Assembly: GCA_963820035.1 (NCBI GenBank)
Contig: CAWFYK010000009.1
Location: forward strand, 434,001-498,000
From: JAWWPG01 sp963820035
Lineage (GTDB): Bacteria > Actinomycetota > Actinomycetes > Propionibacteriales > Nocardioidaceae
Length of the DNA: 64,000 nucleotides
Reading direction: 5' to 3'
Each line of letters begins with the position of its first letter. Positions within the stretch are counted from its first letter, which is position 1. The notes under the pieces are model-generated. The model searched no databases. It saw nothing but the letters and a program-made list of their open reading frames with translations, and was not told the origin of the DNA. A program made the position numbers and the translations under genes. This document shows, piece by piece, positions 35,801 through 42,707 of this stretch.

Positions 35801-36150
35801 GGAACACCCTGACGTACTTCGGCGGCCCTAAGTTCGGCGGGACGAAGCCGGGGGTCGGACTGATCCTCGACCTCGGCAGCGCGAAGAGCGTCAGTGAGGT
35901 CAAGGTCCTGCTCGTCGGCAGCCCGACGTCGCTCGAGATCCGAGCCGCTCCCGAGACGGCAACCGTGGCCCCCTCCGGATCGGTGTCCGACTACGCCGTC
36001 GTCGGCACGGCGTCGGGCGTCGGCACCAAGGCCACCATCGCGCTCGACAAGCCCGTCACGACCCGGTTCCTGCTCGTCTGGCTCACATCGGTGCCGCCGG
36101 TCACCGGTGGATACCAGGGGAAGGTCGCCGAGATCCAGGTCCTCGGGTGA
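32812..36150 (+). CDS. murJ: Lipid II flippase MurJ fused to a pseudokinase and extracellular domain
   Basis: Predicted 1112 residues. Residues about 10-545 are MurJ/MviN with about fourteen helices (S-R-V-T-G-L-F-R-A-L near the start; P-H-A-I-V-T-V-S-L-A-T-A), which flips lipid II. Residues about 595-840 form a protein-kinase-like domain without catalytic residues: no VAIK Lys (S-V-V-L-Q-V-I), H-R-R-L-A-P-E-T in place of HRDLKxxN, and L-G-L-G in place of DFG. A membrane helix (about 901-922) leads to a discoidin-like domain (about 965-1112). The layout matches mycobacterial MviN (Rv3910), whose pseudokinase domain is regulated by PknB and FhaA. Confidence 0.93.
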   Translation: MAQPSSPSVLSASRIMAAGTVVSRVTGLFRALLLVAAIGTVGAHPDAFNIANTVPNSLYILVAGGVFNVVLVPQLVRAIKNDPDGGDAYANRIITLGALVLAAVTIVLVIFAPLLLRLLAPSYFTDPTLAAEKSSLIVFARYCLPQIFFYGMFVLLGQILNARGKFGPMMWTPIANNVISILILTGYLYLYANAPVANEGRGGYSTTQELLLGVGSTIGIVAQTILLVPYMRRAGFRIRPRLDFRGTGLGHTMRLGRWTVGFVIVNQIAFYVTIRRSAGATAEATKAAGYTVFSNAFLLTQLPHAIVTVSLATATIPLVSRLAAEGRLREMADEMASSLRLVLSVMAPFAIALLVLGPALATVLFSFGQGAGDTRSLGLTIVAFAPGVLMFSTHYIVLRGFYAIEDTRTPFFVQCVVAAVNVVFAVVLTDLFSPLYAAPALALAYGASYATGAVLSLWILSRRLGGLDGPELTRFFVRVGVAGVVAAAVAWAALAALRLVGITAASQLDSVVILVVGGGLGFATYLALARLLRVSEIGQIVATLVPRRKAGAGSHDEPPPPPTMGQEHRLTDRRERRREAGRKDVAPYSVEPGTVLAERYSIEDLLAEEGDSTTWRARDRVLARSVVLQVIPSSSPEASEMLTAAKKASRVADPRILQVLDAVDDGDLSYVVREWTNGESLEVVLSEGPMSARKATFLLREVAGAISTAHKMGLRHRRLAPETIVLTKSSGVKILGLGTLAATRDDPDEADNPELADTRDLGRLLYACLTARWPGSAVGPLPAAPTEHGKLLRPRQVRAGVPRPLDVLCDRILGNPPRGGEPITTVDEVKTALGAILSNDGFSESSSLRMSAPEPHEPSGRAEPPPAVLSRDDGGPTTGNQPVSAPLPARVTTERSTVGRTLLWFVVLVLIVGVALAATAVIKTMLGSNGSATPPYVTSTNTGSTGSQSGTNTPPAPQLTPIKVQSATSFDPLPAGSGDENPTEAPLAIDGNPATTWNTLTYFGGPKFGGTKPGVGLILDLGSAKSVSEVKVLLVGSPTSLEIRAAPETATVAPSGSVSDYAVVGTASGVGTKATIALDKPVTTRFLLVWLTSVPPVTGGYQGKVAEIQVLG

Positions 36151-36821
36151 CATCCGACCCCGACGACGGTGTGCTGCTCCGCGCACATGTCGCCGGCGAC
36201 CCGGACGCGTTCGCCGAGTTGGTCCGTCGGCATCGCGACCGCCTCTGGGCCGTGGCCATCCGCACGACCGGTGACAGCGAAGAGGCCGCCGACGCTCTGC
36301 AGGACGCTCTGCTGTCGGCGTTCCACCGCGCCGACAGCTTCCGGGGGGACGCCCAGGTGTCGACCTGGCTACACCGGATCGTCGTCAACGCCTGCCTCGA
36401 CCGATTGCGCCGTAGCAAGAGCCGGCCAACCGACCCTTTCCCTGACGACGAGGACCGGCTCGGCGCACTCTCGGGGAGCGAACCGCAGGATGACCCCGCC
36501 GAGGCAAGCGAGCGTCGTACGGACGTGATGAAGGCGCTCGCCCAGCTCAGCGAGGAGCAGCGAGTCGCGCTCATCCTCGTCGACATGGAGGGCTACTCGG
36601 TGGACGAGGTGGCGGCCATGGTCGACTGCGCCCCGGGCACGGTGAAGAGCCGGTGTGCCCGCGGCCGGGCTCGGCTTGCCCCGCTGCTCAGCCAGTATCG
36701 ACGGAACCGCGAGTCGCCCGGCGCCGTCCAACCCTCAGAGTCCACCGCGCCACCTGACGTGACGGACCTCACGGAGACGTCCGCGAACCGGCCGCCCCAC
36801 GACCCAGGAAGCCAGCAGTGA
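36147..36821 (+). CDS. sigM: ECF RNA polymerase sigma factor (SigM-like)
   Basis: Predicted 224 residues. Region 2 contains D-P-D-A-F-A-E-L-V-R-R-H-R-D-R-L-W and A-A-D-A-L-Q-D-A-L-L-S-A-F; region 4 contains L-S-E-E-Q-R-V-A-L-I-L-V-D-M-E-G-Y-S-V-D-E-V-A. A disordered C-terminal tail of about 50 residues follows. GTG 36147 overlaps the murJ stop and its own stop overlaps the next gene (both GTGA). Position between murJ and trxB matches SigM of Mycobacterium and Streptomyces. The co-transcribed anti-sigma factor is its likely inhibitor. Confidence 0.92.
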   Translation: MTSDPDDGVLLRAHVAGDPDAFAELVRRHRDRLWAVAIRTTGDSEEAADALQDALLSAFHRADSFRGDAQVSTWLHRIVVNACLDRLRRSKSRPTDPFPDDEDRLGALSGSEPQDDPAEASERRTDVMKALAQLSEEQRVALILVDMEGYSVDEVAAMVDCAPGTVKSRCARGRARLAPLLSQYRRNRESPGAVQPSESTAPPDVTDLTETSANRPPHDPGSQQ

Positions 36822-37591
36822 GCCAGCCCGAACACCCGTCTGCGGACCGGATCTCGGATCTGCTCGCCGGGAGTCTGCCCGCATCAGAGGCGATGAGCGT
36901 CAACGCCCACCTGTCCGGGTGCGCAGCGTGCGCGGACCTCCGGGCCGAGCTGCTCGACGTCACGGCGGTGCTCGCGGAGGAAGGGGCTGCCGACTGGCCG
37001 ATCCCGGCCGATGTCGCCGCCGGCCTCGACACCGCGCTCGCGGCGGCTGCGACCGAGCGCTCTGGGCGCGCGGGAGCGACGAGCGAGTCCGCGACGACAC
37101 CGGATCGCTCGACCGGCTCCCGCCGCCGGCTTCAGTGGCTCGCGGGTGCGGCGGCGGCCGTGGTCATCGCCGGGGTCGGCTTCGCCGGCGTCCGGGCGAT
37201 CTCCGACAACGGCGGCAGCACGTCGTCGAGCGCGACGCCGGGGGCCGACCAGTCGGCGGCCGGCCGGGAAAGGTCCAGGCAGAACGTCACGGCCGGGGGC
37301 GTGAGTTCTGGTGCCCGCGTCATACCGCCGGCCGGATCCGCAGGAGTCGGGCACATCGTGCACAGCCTCACCAAGGCCCAGGTACCGGTCCGCGCGCGTG
37401 AGCTCGCCGACCACGCTCCCACCGGAAAGAGCGCCAAGACACCTGGCTGCGCCGTGCCGACCGGTGGCCCGGCGGTCGTCGTGGAGTGGCGGGGGCGGCC
37501 CGCCGTACTCACTCTCCGCACGTCATCGCGCACCGCGACCATCGTCGACTGCACGACCGGCCAGACGCCGCTCTATGTCACGCACTACTGA
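36818..37591 (+). CDS. Zinc-finger anti-sigma factor, membrane-anchored
   Basis: Predicted 257 residues. The anti-sigma ZAS motif H-L-S-G-C-A-A-C-A (H-x-x-x-C-x-x-C) is near residue 30, preceded by a short helix. A membrane helix (about 106-128) separates it from an extracytoplasmic tail rich in Ser/Gly that ends with a compact domain (C-A-V-P-T-G-G-P-A-V-V-V-E-W-R-G-R and a later Cys). It should bind and hold the ECF sigma factor until an envelope signal triggers release. GTG start overlaps the sigma gene stop. Confidence 0.9.
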   Translation: MSQPEHPSADRISDLLAGSLPASEAMSVNAHLSGCAACADLRAELLDVTAVLAEEGAADWPIPADVAAGLDTALAAAATERSGRAGATSESATTPDRSTGSRRRLQWLAGAAAAVVIAGVGFAGVRAISDNGGSTSSSATPGADQSAAGRERSRQNVTAGGVSSGARVIPPAGSAGVGHIVHSLTKAQVPVRARELADHAPTGKSAKTPGCAVPTGGPAVVVEWRGRPAVLTLRTSSRTATIVDCTTGQTPLYVTHY

Positions 37592-37618
37592 ACCGTCCGC
37601 CTGAGCCGTCGGCCATCT

Positions 37619-37676
37619 CCGGATTCGTCCGACCCACCGCGCGGAAGCTCGGCCTGAAGCCCTCGGACGAATCCGG
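37619..37676 (+). terminator. Long-armed hairpin downstream of the anti-sigma gene
   Basis: A perfect 14-bp stem (37619-37632 with 37663-37676) with a 30-base loop lies 28 bases after the anti-sigma stop. It probably ends the murJ-sigma-anti-sigma transcript, though the long loop is unusual. Confidence 0.5.
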
Positions 37677-37744
37677 CGGCCGGACGAAAGGGCGTATGAC
37701 GGCCGGCCGGCCGGGCCGAGGCACGTCTCGCCCGACACGCCGGC

Positions 37745-37771
37745 GGGAATGATCGGCGCCTAGGATCGGTT
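37745..37771 (+). promoter_or_regulatory. SigR/SigH-type thiol-stress promoter of trxB
   Basis: GGGAAT (37745-37750), an 18-base spacer and GTT (37769-37771) match the consensus of actinobacterial SigR/SigH promoters (GGAAT-N18-GTT), known to drive trxB-trxA under disulfide stress. The predicted transcript start is about 37777, giving a leader of about 26 bases. Confidence 0.75.
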
Positions 37772-37802
37772 GAACAGAGCAGTCCCCAGAATCGAGGTTG
37801 TC

Positions 37803-38741
37803 GTGTCAGACGTCCGCAATGTGATCATCGTCGGATCGGGTCCGGCTGGTTACACGGCGGCGATCTACGCCGCCCGAGCGAACCTGCACCCGCTGGTCTT
37901 CGAAGGCCAAGTGACATCCGGCGGTGCCCTCATGACCACGACCGAGGTCGAGAACTTCCCCGGATTCCCCGACGGGATCATGGGTCCGGCGCTGATGGAC
38001 GACCTCCGCAAACAGGCGGAGAAGTTCGGCGCCGAGCTGATCAGTGACGATGCAACTGCGCTCGAGCTCGAAGGCGACGTCAAGGTGGTCCGCGACTCGG
38101 CAGGCAACGAACACCGCGCATTGACGGTGATCTTGGCGATGGGATCCAGCTACCGCAAGCTCGGGCTGCCCAACGAAGCGGCGCTCTCGGGCCACGGGGT
38201 CAGCTGGTGTGCCACCTGCGACGGGTTCTTCTTCCGCGACCAGCAGATCGCCGTGGTCGGTGGCGGTGACTCCGCCGTGGAAGAGGCGACCTTCCTCAGC
38301 CGGTTCGCGTCCAAGGTGACGATCGTGCACCGTCGGGACCAGCTGCGCGCCAGCGCGATCATGGTTCAGCGGGCGATGGACAACGACAAGATCGAGTTCG
38401 CCTGGAACAGCGAGGTGCACCAGATCATCGGCGACGACCGGCTCGAGGGCCTCCTGCTTCGCGACACGGTCACCGGGGAGAAGCGGCGGATCGACGTCAC
38501 CGGCCTGTTCATCGCGATCGGCCACGACCCGCGCTCCGATCTGGTCCGCGACCAGATCGAGGTCGACGACGAGGGCTACGTCCTCGTCGAGGGATGTACG
38601 ACGAGAACGGCGCTGCCGGGTGTCTTCGCCGCCGGCGACCTGGTCGACCACACCTACCGGCAGGCCGTGACGGCGGCCGGCACCGGGTGTTCGGCAGCCT
38701 TGGACGCCGAGCGCTACCTGGCCGCCCTGTCGGACGGCTGA
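37803..38741 (+). CDS. trxB: Thioredoxin reductase
   Basis: Predicted 312 residues from GTG 37803, with GAGG five bases upstream. FAD site G-S-G-P-A-G-Y-T-A-A, redox-active C-A-T-C near residue 136 (W-C-A-T-C-D-G-F-F), NADPH site G-G-G-D-S-A-V-E-E-A and the C-terminal G-V-F-A-A-G-D are all intact. It transfers electrons from NADPH to thioredoxin, encoded 76 bases downstream. The upstream SigR/SigH-type promoter indicates induction by thiol oxidation. Confidence 0.97.
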   Translation: MSDVRNVIIVGSGPAGYTAAIYAARANLHPLVFEGQVTSGGALMTTTEVENFPGFPDGIMGPALMDDLRKQAEKFGAELISDDATALELEGDVKVVRDSAGNEHRALTVILAMGSSYRKLGLPNEAALSGHGVSWCATCDGFFFRDQQIAVVGGGDSAVEEATFLSRFASKVTIVHRRDQLRASAIMVQRAMDNDKIEFAWNSEVHQIIGDDRLEGLLLRDTVTGEKRRIDVTGLFIAIGHDPRSDLVRDQIEVDDEGYVLVEGCTTRTALPGVFAAGDLVDHTYRQAVTAAGTGCSAALDAERYLAALSDG

Positions 38742-38757
38742 CCTAGTGTCGAGCTTG

Positions 38758-38793
38758 CCCGCCGAACCGCTTTACCGTGTAACCCGCCGAACC
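38758..38793. repeat. Two copies of an 11-bp motif between trxB and trxA
   Basis: CCCGCCGAACC occurs at 38758-38768 and 38783-38793, 25 bases apart; GTCGAGC lies just before the first. Both strings are parts of the 22-bp units at 6.5 kb, so these may be degenerate members of that family. Confidence 0.4.
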
Positions 38794-38817
38794 TGACCAT
38801 CCATCAGAGGAGAACCC

Positions 38818-39144
38818 ATGAGTGACCTTCCCGCCGTGACCGACGCTGACTTCCAGACCACGGTGCTCGACGCCGACAAGCCGGTGCTGGTCGACTTCTG
38901 GGCATCGTGGTGCGGCCCGTGCCGCCAAGTCGACCCCATCCTCGACGAGCTGGCCGCCGAGCACGGCGACAAGATGTCGTTCGTCAAGATGAACGTCGAC
39001 GAGAACCCGATCACCCCGGCGGGCTACCGAGTCACCGGCATCCCCGCGCTCAACGTCTACAAGGGCGGCGAGCTCGTCAAGTCGATCGTCGGCGCCCAGC
39101 CGAAGGCCTCGCTGGTCAACCAGCTGGCGGAGTTCATCGCCTGA
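38818..39144 (+). CDS. trxA: Thioredoxin
   Basis: Predicted 108 residues, standard length. The active site W-C-G-P-C is at residues 31-35, followed by the usual K-M-N-V-D-E-N-P and the cis-Pro segment T-G-I-P-A-L-N-V-Y. An AGAGGAGA ribosome-binding site precedes ATG 38818. It is the electron acceptor of TrxB and donor for reductases. A shared hairpin with the converging acetyltransferase gene lies downstream. Confidence 0.97.
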   Translation: MSDLPAVTDADFQTTVLDADKPVLVDFWASWCGPCRQVDPILDELAAEHGDKMSFVKMNVDENPITPAGYRVTGIPALNVYKGGELVKSIVGAQPKASLVNQLAEFIA

Positions 39145-39173
39145 GCTGAGACCAGCCTGTCGACGTACCCAGC

Positions 39174-39207
39174 AGGGGCGTCCGGACCGATCAGTCCGGG
39201 CGCCCCT
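39174..39207. terminator. Bidirectional hairpin between trxA and the acetyltransferase gene
   Basis: Arms 39174-39187 and 39194-39207 pair over 14 positions with one mismatch and a 6-base loop. The right arm lies within the last codons of the minus-strand gene ending at 39191. Confidence 0.65.
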
Positions 39208-39856
39208 TCTGCACGCGCGGGGCGGCGCTGACCGGGCCGGTACCGGGTTCGGGCTGGATCGCGCCCGGCCTGATGGCGGCCGGTCGAAGGGCACCCAGCC
39301 AGCGTTCCACGGCCAGCTCGACGTCGTCGCGCCAACTCAGGACGCCCCGCAGGTCGAGACGGAGCCGCGGATAGCGAGGATGGGGCTGCACCGTCTTGAA
39401 GCCGACAGCGGTCAGGAACTCGGCCGGCACCAGACAGCGGTTCTCGTGGCCCTGGGCGTCGCCGAAGACCTCGATCGCCCGGATCCGGCGGCGTCTCATC
39501 ACATCCTTGGCGACCGACTGGATGAGCACCCGACCCAGGCCACCCCCCTGGTAGGCGGGCAGGATCCGCGCGGTCATGAGCATAACGGCGTCGGCGCTCA
39601 GCGACGTGCCCACGAACGCGTGGGCACCCTCGACATACTGCGCAGGCGCATATGTCGCGAAGCCGGCAACCTCGTTGTCGACGTAGAGGATCTGCCCACA
39701 GCTGCCCCAGTCGAGCAGCACCGCGGAGACCCACTCGTCCTTCGTCGCCGGGCTGCTTGCCTTCGTGGCACCCAGCTCCCAGAGCGTGCAGTGCCGGCAC
39801 GGCAGCGGCAGGTCCGCGACATTGTCCCGGGTGAGGGACACGACTTTTCGGCCCAT
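39191..39856 (-). CDS. GNAT-family N-acetyltransferase
   Basis: Predicted 221 residues. The acetyl-CoA site appears as I-L-P-A-Y-Q-G-G-G-L-G-R-V-L (R/Q-x-x-G-x-G/A variant), with V-A-G-F-A-T-Y in the preceding strand. An N-terminal C-x-x-C (C-R-H-C) is unusual. Because it lies beside the thioredoxin genes near the origin it resembles acetyltransferases found there in Streptomyces; the substrate is unknown. The C-terminal 40 residues are Pro/Ala-rich and probably disordered. Confidence 0.8.
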   Translation of the reverse strand: MGRKVVSLTRDNVADLPLPCRHCTLWELGATKASSPATKDEWVSAVLLDWGSCGQILYVDNEVAGFATYAPAQYVEGAHAFVGTSLSADAVMLMTARILPAYQGGGLGRVLIQSVAKDVMRRRRIRAIEVFGDAQGHENRCLVPAEFLTAVGFKTVQPHPRYPRLRLDLRGVLSWRDDVELAVERWLGALRPAAIRPGAIQPEPGTGPVSAAPRVQKGRPD

Positions 39857-39905
39857 GTCCCCATGCTAGACGGCTCCTCGGTGTTCCGGATGAGACACTT
39901 GCGCC

Positions 39906-41228
39906 ATGAACGGGGCTCCCACGGGTGGCGAACGGGGTGTGCTGCACACCCGGTTCGACGCCTACGTCGACCGCTACGCGGCACGCACCACCGGCATGCG
40001 AGCCTCCGAGATCCGAGCCCTGTTCGCCGTCGCGAGCCGGCCGGAAGTCGTCTCGCTCGCGGGGGGGATGCCCAACATCAGCAGCCTGCCGCTCGATGCC
40101 CTCGCCGACACCATCCGCGAGCTCGTCCTCGACGAGGGAGCCGCGGCGATGCAGTACTCGTCGGGGCAGGGTGACCCGGGGCTGCGCCGACAGATCTGTG
40201 ACGTCATGGCGCTGGAAGGGGTGGCGGCGCACCCCGACGACGTGGTGGTGACCGTCGGAAGCCAGCAGGCGGTCGATCTGGTCACGCGAGTCTTCTGCGA
40301 TCCCGGCGACGTCGTGCTCTGCGAGGCGCCGAGCTACGTCGGAGCGCTCGGCGTCTTCAGCGGCTACCAGTGCGAGGTCGTCCACGTCGCGATGGACGAT
40401 CACGGGATCGTCCCCGATGCTCTTGCGACGACGCTCAGCCGGCTGGCGGCGGAAGGCCGGCGCGCCAAGCTGCTCTATACGGTCCCCAACTTCCACAACC
40501 CGGCCGGAGTCACGATGACCGCCGAACGGCGGGCGGCGGTTCTCGACCTCTGTGCCGCGGCGGACCTGCTCGTCCTCGAGGACAACCCCTACGGACTCCT
40601 CGGCTTCGACGCCGACCCCCTTCCGGCACTGCACAGCCTCGACGCGGGGCGGGTCGTCTACCTCGGTTCGTTCTCCAAGACGTTCGCGCCCGGTTTTCGC
40701 GTCGGCTGGGCGGTCGCGCCGCACGCCGTCCGCGAGAAGCTGGTGCTCGCCCAGGAGACGGCCACGCTGTGTCCTCCCACATTCAGCCAGCTGGCCATCG
40801 CCCGCTATCTCGAGAAACACGACTGGCAGCAGCAGATCAAGGACTTCCGCGGGCTCTACCACGAGCGCCGGGACGCCCTGCTCACCGCGCTCGACGAACA
40901 CCTGCCGGTCGCGAGCTGGACCGTCCCCGCCGGCGGCTTCTACGTGTGGGTGACGCTGCCGGAGGGTCTCGACGCGACCGCGATGCTGCCGCGCGCCGTC
41001 ACGGAGCGGGTCGCCTATGTCCCGGGAACGGCGTTCTTCGCTGATGACGGCGGCCACCACCAGCTGCGGCTGAGCTACTGCCACCCCTCACCCGACCGGA
41101 TCACGGAGGGCGTACGACGGCTCGCGACCGTCGTGGACGCCGAGCTCGACCTGCAGGCCACGTTCGGCACTGCCGGGACACCTCGTCGCACGAGCGGGGA
41201 ACAACGTCCCCGCCCCGACCTGAGCTGA
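39906..41228 (+). CDS. PLP-dependent class I/II aminotransferase
   Basis: Predicted 440 residues. Fold type I aminotransferase of the 2-aminoadipate/MocR-catalytic-domain type: Y-S-S-G-Q-G-D-P-G-L-R near residue 80, Y-T-V-P-N-F-H-N-P-A-G-V-T near 195, and PLP Lys in S-F-S-K-T-F-A-P-G-F-R-V-G (about residue 258). No DNA-binding domain is attached. The D-Ala-D-Ala ligase gene starts 13 bases downstream, so the two may be co-transcribed, and an amino-acid supply role is possible. The exact substrate is unknown. Confidence 0.88.
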   Translation: MNGAPTGGERGVLHTRFDAYVDRYAARTTGMRASEIRALFAVASRPEVVSLAGGMPNISSLPLDALADTIRELVLDEGAAAMQYSSGQGDPGLRRQICDVMALEGVAAHPDDVVVTVGSQQAVDLVTRVFCDPGDVVLCEAPSYVGALGVFSGYQCEVVHVAMDDHGIVPDALATTLSRLAAEGRRAKLLYTVPNFHNPAGVTMTAERRAAVLDLCAAADLLVLEDNPYGLLGFDADPLPALHSLDAGRVVYLGSFSKTFAPGFRVGWAVAPHAVREKLVLAQETATLCPPTFSQLAIARYLEKHDWQQQIKDFRGLYHERRDALLTALDEHLPVASWTVPAGGFYVWVTLPEGLDATAMLPRAVTERVAYVPGTAFFADDGGHHQLRLSYCHPSPDRITEGVRRLATVVDAELDLQATFGTAGTPRRTSGEQRPRPDLS

Positions 41229-41241
41229 GCGTCGACAGTCC

Positions 41242-42198
41242 ATGAGCAGCTACCGGGTCGTCGTCCTGGCGGGCGGCCTCTCGCCCGAGCGCGACGTGTC
41301 GCTGCGGTCGGGCGGCCGGGTCGCCGAGGCGTTGCGCCAGGAAGGTCACGAGACCACCGTCCGCGACGTCGACGCCGGGCTGCTCGACTGGCTGCGGACC
41401 GAGCGTCCCGACTGCGTGGTGCCGCTCCTGCATGGCGAGTCGGGTGAGGGCGGGGCACTCCAGGAGATCCTCGGCCTCGCCGGCGTCGCCTTCGTCGGTG
41501 CCCGGGCCAGCGCGGCGCGAGCGGGTTTCAACAAGCCCATCGCCAAGCATGTCGTCAGCCGGGCGGGTCTGACCACCCCCGCCTCCGTGACCCTGCCCGC
41601 GGACATGTTCCGCGAGCTCGGCGCCGCCGCCGTCCTCGATGCCGTAGTGCACCGGCTCGGCCTCCCCCTCGTGGTGAAGCCCGCGAACGGCGGCTCGGCG
41701 CTCGGCTGCTCGATGGTGGAGCGGGCGGACCAGCTCGCGGGGGCGATGGTCAGCTGCTTCGCCTACGGGCAGGTGGCGCTCATCGAACGCCTGGTGCGCG
41801 GGGTCGAGGTCGCGGTCCCGGTGGTCGACACCGGAGCCGGCCCGACCGCCCTGCCGGCCGTGGAGATCAGGGCCGATGGCGGCATCTACGACTACACCGC
41901 GCGCTACACCGCCGGCGCGACCGAGTTCGTCGTACCGGCCGATCTCGGGCCCGAGGTCGCCGCTACCTGTGCCCAAGTGGCCACCACCGCCCACACGTCG
42001 CTCGGACTGCGTGACCTGTCCCGGTCGGACCTGATCGTCGACGCCGACGACACCGTCTGGTTCCTCGAGGTCAACGTCTCACCTGGGATGACGGAGACCT
42101 CGCTGGTCCCGCTGTCGGCCGAGGTGGGCGGCAGACCCATCGGCAGCCTGTACGCCGAGCTGGTGGCCGCAGCCGTGCGGCGCGGCCCGACCGACTGA
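41242..42198 (+). CDS. ddl: D-alanine--D-alanine ligase
   Basis: Predicted 318 residues, ATP-grasp ligase of normal length. It begins V-V-V-L-A-G-G-L-S-P-E-R-D-V-S-L-R-S-G, the Ddl N-terminal signature; then L-H-G-E-S-G-E-G-G, K-P-A-N-G-G-S-A-L-G and the metal-binding W-F-L-E-V-N-V-S-P-G-M-T near residue 275. It makes the D-Ala-D-Ala dipeptide of peptidoglycan stems. A second ddl elsewhere in the genome is possible, since this copy lies in an origin-proximal amino-acid cluster. Confidence 0.88.
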   Translation: MSSYRVVVLAGGLSPERDVSLRSGGRVAEALRQEGHETTVRDVDAGLLDWLRTERPDCVVPLLHGESGEGGALQEILGLAGVAFVGARASAARAGFNKPIAKHVVSRAGLTTPASVTLPADMFRELGAAAVLDAVVHRLGLPLVVKPANGGSALGCSMVERADQLAGAMVSCFAYGQVALIERLVRGVEVAVPVVDTGAGPTALPAVEIRADGGIYDYTARYTAGATEFVVPADLGPEVAATCAQVATTAHTSLGLRDLSRSDLIVDADDTVWFLEVNVSPGMTETSLVPLSAEVGGRPIGSLYAELVAAAVRRGPTD

Positions 42199-42237
42199 GC
42201 GGTCGACCGCCCGAGCGCCCGCGCGGCCAGGCCTACG

Positions 42238-42621
42238 TCAGCGGCGGAAGGTGTACCAGGTGGAGCTATAGGTGAGAGCGAAGTGCTTCGTCGCCGGCGT
42301 CCGGTAGCGCCAGTACCAGCGTCCGCTGGGCGGCGCCTGGACCGGCATGAAGATGCGCCCGAACTTCGTCGTCTTGCGGGTCGCCACCTTGAACCACGTG
42401 CAGCTCTTGCAGTTCTTCTTCATCAGTGCGATGTAGCCGTTGGGATAGTTCGCCACCTGGGCCCGGAACGACAGGTCTCCGTTGGGCAGCTTGACGATCT
42501 TCGCGTAGGTGAAGTGCCGGTGCGGAAGTCCGGCGCCGTCGGCTGCGGTCGACATCACCCCGATCGGGAGGATCAGGGCCACCGCGAGCACCGTAACGGA
42601 AAGCAGTCGTGACACGCTCAT
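42238..42621 (-). CDS. Small secreted protein of unknown function
   Basis: Predicted 127 residues. A classical signal peptide (M-S-V-S-R-L-L-S-V-T-V-L-A-V-A-L-I-L-P, cleavage near A-D-G-A) leads to a mature part of about 95 residues rich in Lys, Tyr, Trp and Phe, with N-G-D-L-S-F-R-A-Q-V, a Cys pair C-K-S-C and W-Y-W-R-Y-R-T-P-A-T. The pattern suggests a compact beta-sandwich domain, perhaps disulfide-stabilised. I do not recognise a family. Confidence 0.65.
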   Translation of the reverse strand: MSVSRLLSVTVLAVALILPIGVMSTAADGAGLPHRHFTYAKIVKLPNGDLSFRAQVANYPNGYIALMKKNCKSCTWFKVATRKTTKFGRIFMPVQAPPSGRWYWRYRTPATKHFALTYSSTWYTFRR

Positions 42622-42707
42622 GTCGCGCCCCCTGGGCTGGTCGGGCTCCCGACCCGGTCTGAAGCCGGAGATCTTCCGGCGCCTGGCCAGCGTAACCCCG
42701 CCCGGCA

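Noticed and set aside
33838..36186. Long minus-strand frame opposite murJ
   Set aside because: A GC-rich shadow: murJ on the plus strand has clear domains, while the reverse frame has Arg/Gly/Asp-rich composition and no recognisable domain.
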